Below, piece after piece: positions 5,482 to 5,644 of a DNA stretch of 5,644 bases; the stretch's first letter is position 1; each line of letters opens with the position of its first letter. The DNA comes from an uncultured Eubacteriales bacterium. GTDB taxonomy: Bacteria > Bacillota > Clostridia > Oscillospirales > Oscillospiraceae. The notes under the pieces were generated by a model. The model was not told the DNA's origin and made no database searches. It saw only the letters and a list, made by a program, of their open reading frames with translations. The stretch spans positions 1 to 5,644 of the forward strand of contig USCO01000141.1 of assembly GCA_900553135.1 (NCBI GenBank), given 5' to 3'. Both the position numbers and the translations under genes were made by a program.

Positions 5482-5644
5482 AGCACCTCCCGGTACATGG
5501 CGGCGGCGTCCGCCTTGCCCACGTTGTCGGCTACCACCAGTACCTCTACCTTCACGGTGCGCTCGCCGAATTTCAGCTCCAGAATGTCCCCCGCCTTCAC
5601 GTCGTAGCTGGCCTTCACCGGCCGGCCGTTGGCCGTGACCCGGG
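5478..5644 (-). CDS. rqcP: RqcP-like S4-domain RNA-binding protein, 3' end only
   Basis: The C-terminal 54 codons of a gene running in from the right edge, ending with TGA at 5480-5478. The visible peptide includes RVTANGRPVKASYDVKAGD, then LELKFGERTVKVEVL and a KADAAAMYREVL end. This matches the second half of the S4 domain and the C-terminus of the small Firmicutes S4 proteins RqcP/YabO and Hsp15, which are about 80-90 residues in all. RqcP binds the stalled 50S subunit and helps RqcH add alanine tails in ribosome quality control. The stop overlaps the GTG start of apbE as GTGA, so the two are probably translated from one message. Only the 3' part is visible, so the N-terminal RNA-binding helices cannot be checked, and other small S4 paralogues remain possible. 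Confidence 0.75.
   Translation of the reverse strand, partial: RVTANGRPVKASYDVKAGDILELKFGERTVKVEVLVVADNVGKADAAAMYREVL

Noticed and set aside
4576..5607. Plus-strand open frame of 343 codons opposite apbE.
   Set aside because: It mirrors the apbE gene, with a Gly/Val/His/Gln-rich translation without domains. The minus strand encodes an intact ApbE with signal peptide.

Overview
The window reads as chromosomal DNA from a high-GC, gut-type member of the Clostridia, probably Oscillospirales (Flavonifractor/Lawsonibacter-like). This rests on GC-rich third codon positions, strong AAGGAGG-type ribosome binding sites, and a gene set typical of Firmicutes: a DUF975 membrane protein, a Gx/heptaprenyl-diphosphate-synthase-component-I membrane protein, a NusG-domain-II lipid-anchor-like protein and an RqcP-type S4 protein. 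The taxon is an inference; there is no rRNA or marker gene to settle it. Almost every base is coding, and no mobile element, CRISPR array, tRNA or rRNA was seen.

Left part (1-3551, plus strand). Positions 1-150 are a non-coding leader made of three back-to-back hairpins followed by a canonical intrinsic terminator (104-130). The terminator ends only 20 bases before the start codon of a Cof-type HAD phosphatase (151-924). An A+T-rich gap (925-1040) with a dyad, a direct repeat and a GC hairpin precedes a beta-CASP/RMMBL metallo-beta-lactamase-fold protein (1041-2639). That gene is followed after 21 bases by a DUF975 multi-pass membrane protein (2661-3551), probably on the same transcript.

Centre. 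The two gene sets converge on one bidirectional terminator (3554-3583) in a 31-base gap.

Right part (5644-3583, minus strand). Four genes overlap end to start: the 3' end of an RqcP-like S4 RNA-binding protein, then an ApbE-type FAD:protein FMN transferase lipoprotein (GTGA overlap), then a membrane-anchored NusG-domain-II protein (ATGA overlap), then a Gx-family membrane protein (about 20-base overlap, TTG start). The last three form an extracytoplasmic flavinylation/redox cassette. From memory, the same three families occur together in Gram-positive extracellular electron transfer loci, but no FMN acceptor protein, NADH dehydrogenase or demethylmenaquinone gene lies in the window.

I see no clearly undescribed system. 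The points most worth a second look are the hairpin/terminator leader in front of the HAD gene, the tight coupling of an RQC factor gene to a flavinylation cassette, and unusual residues at usually conserved ApbE motifs.
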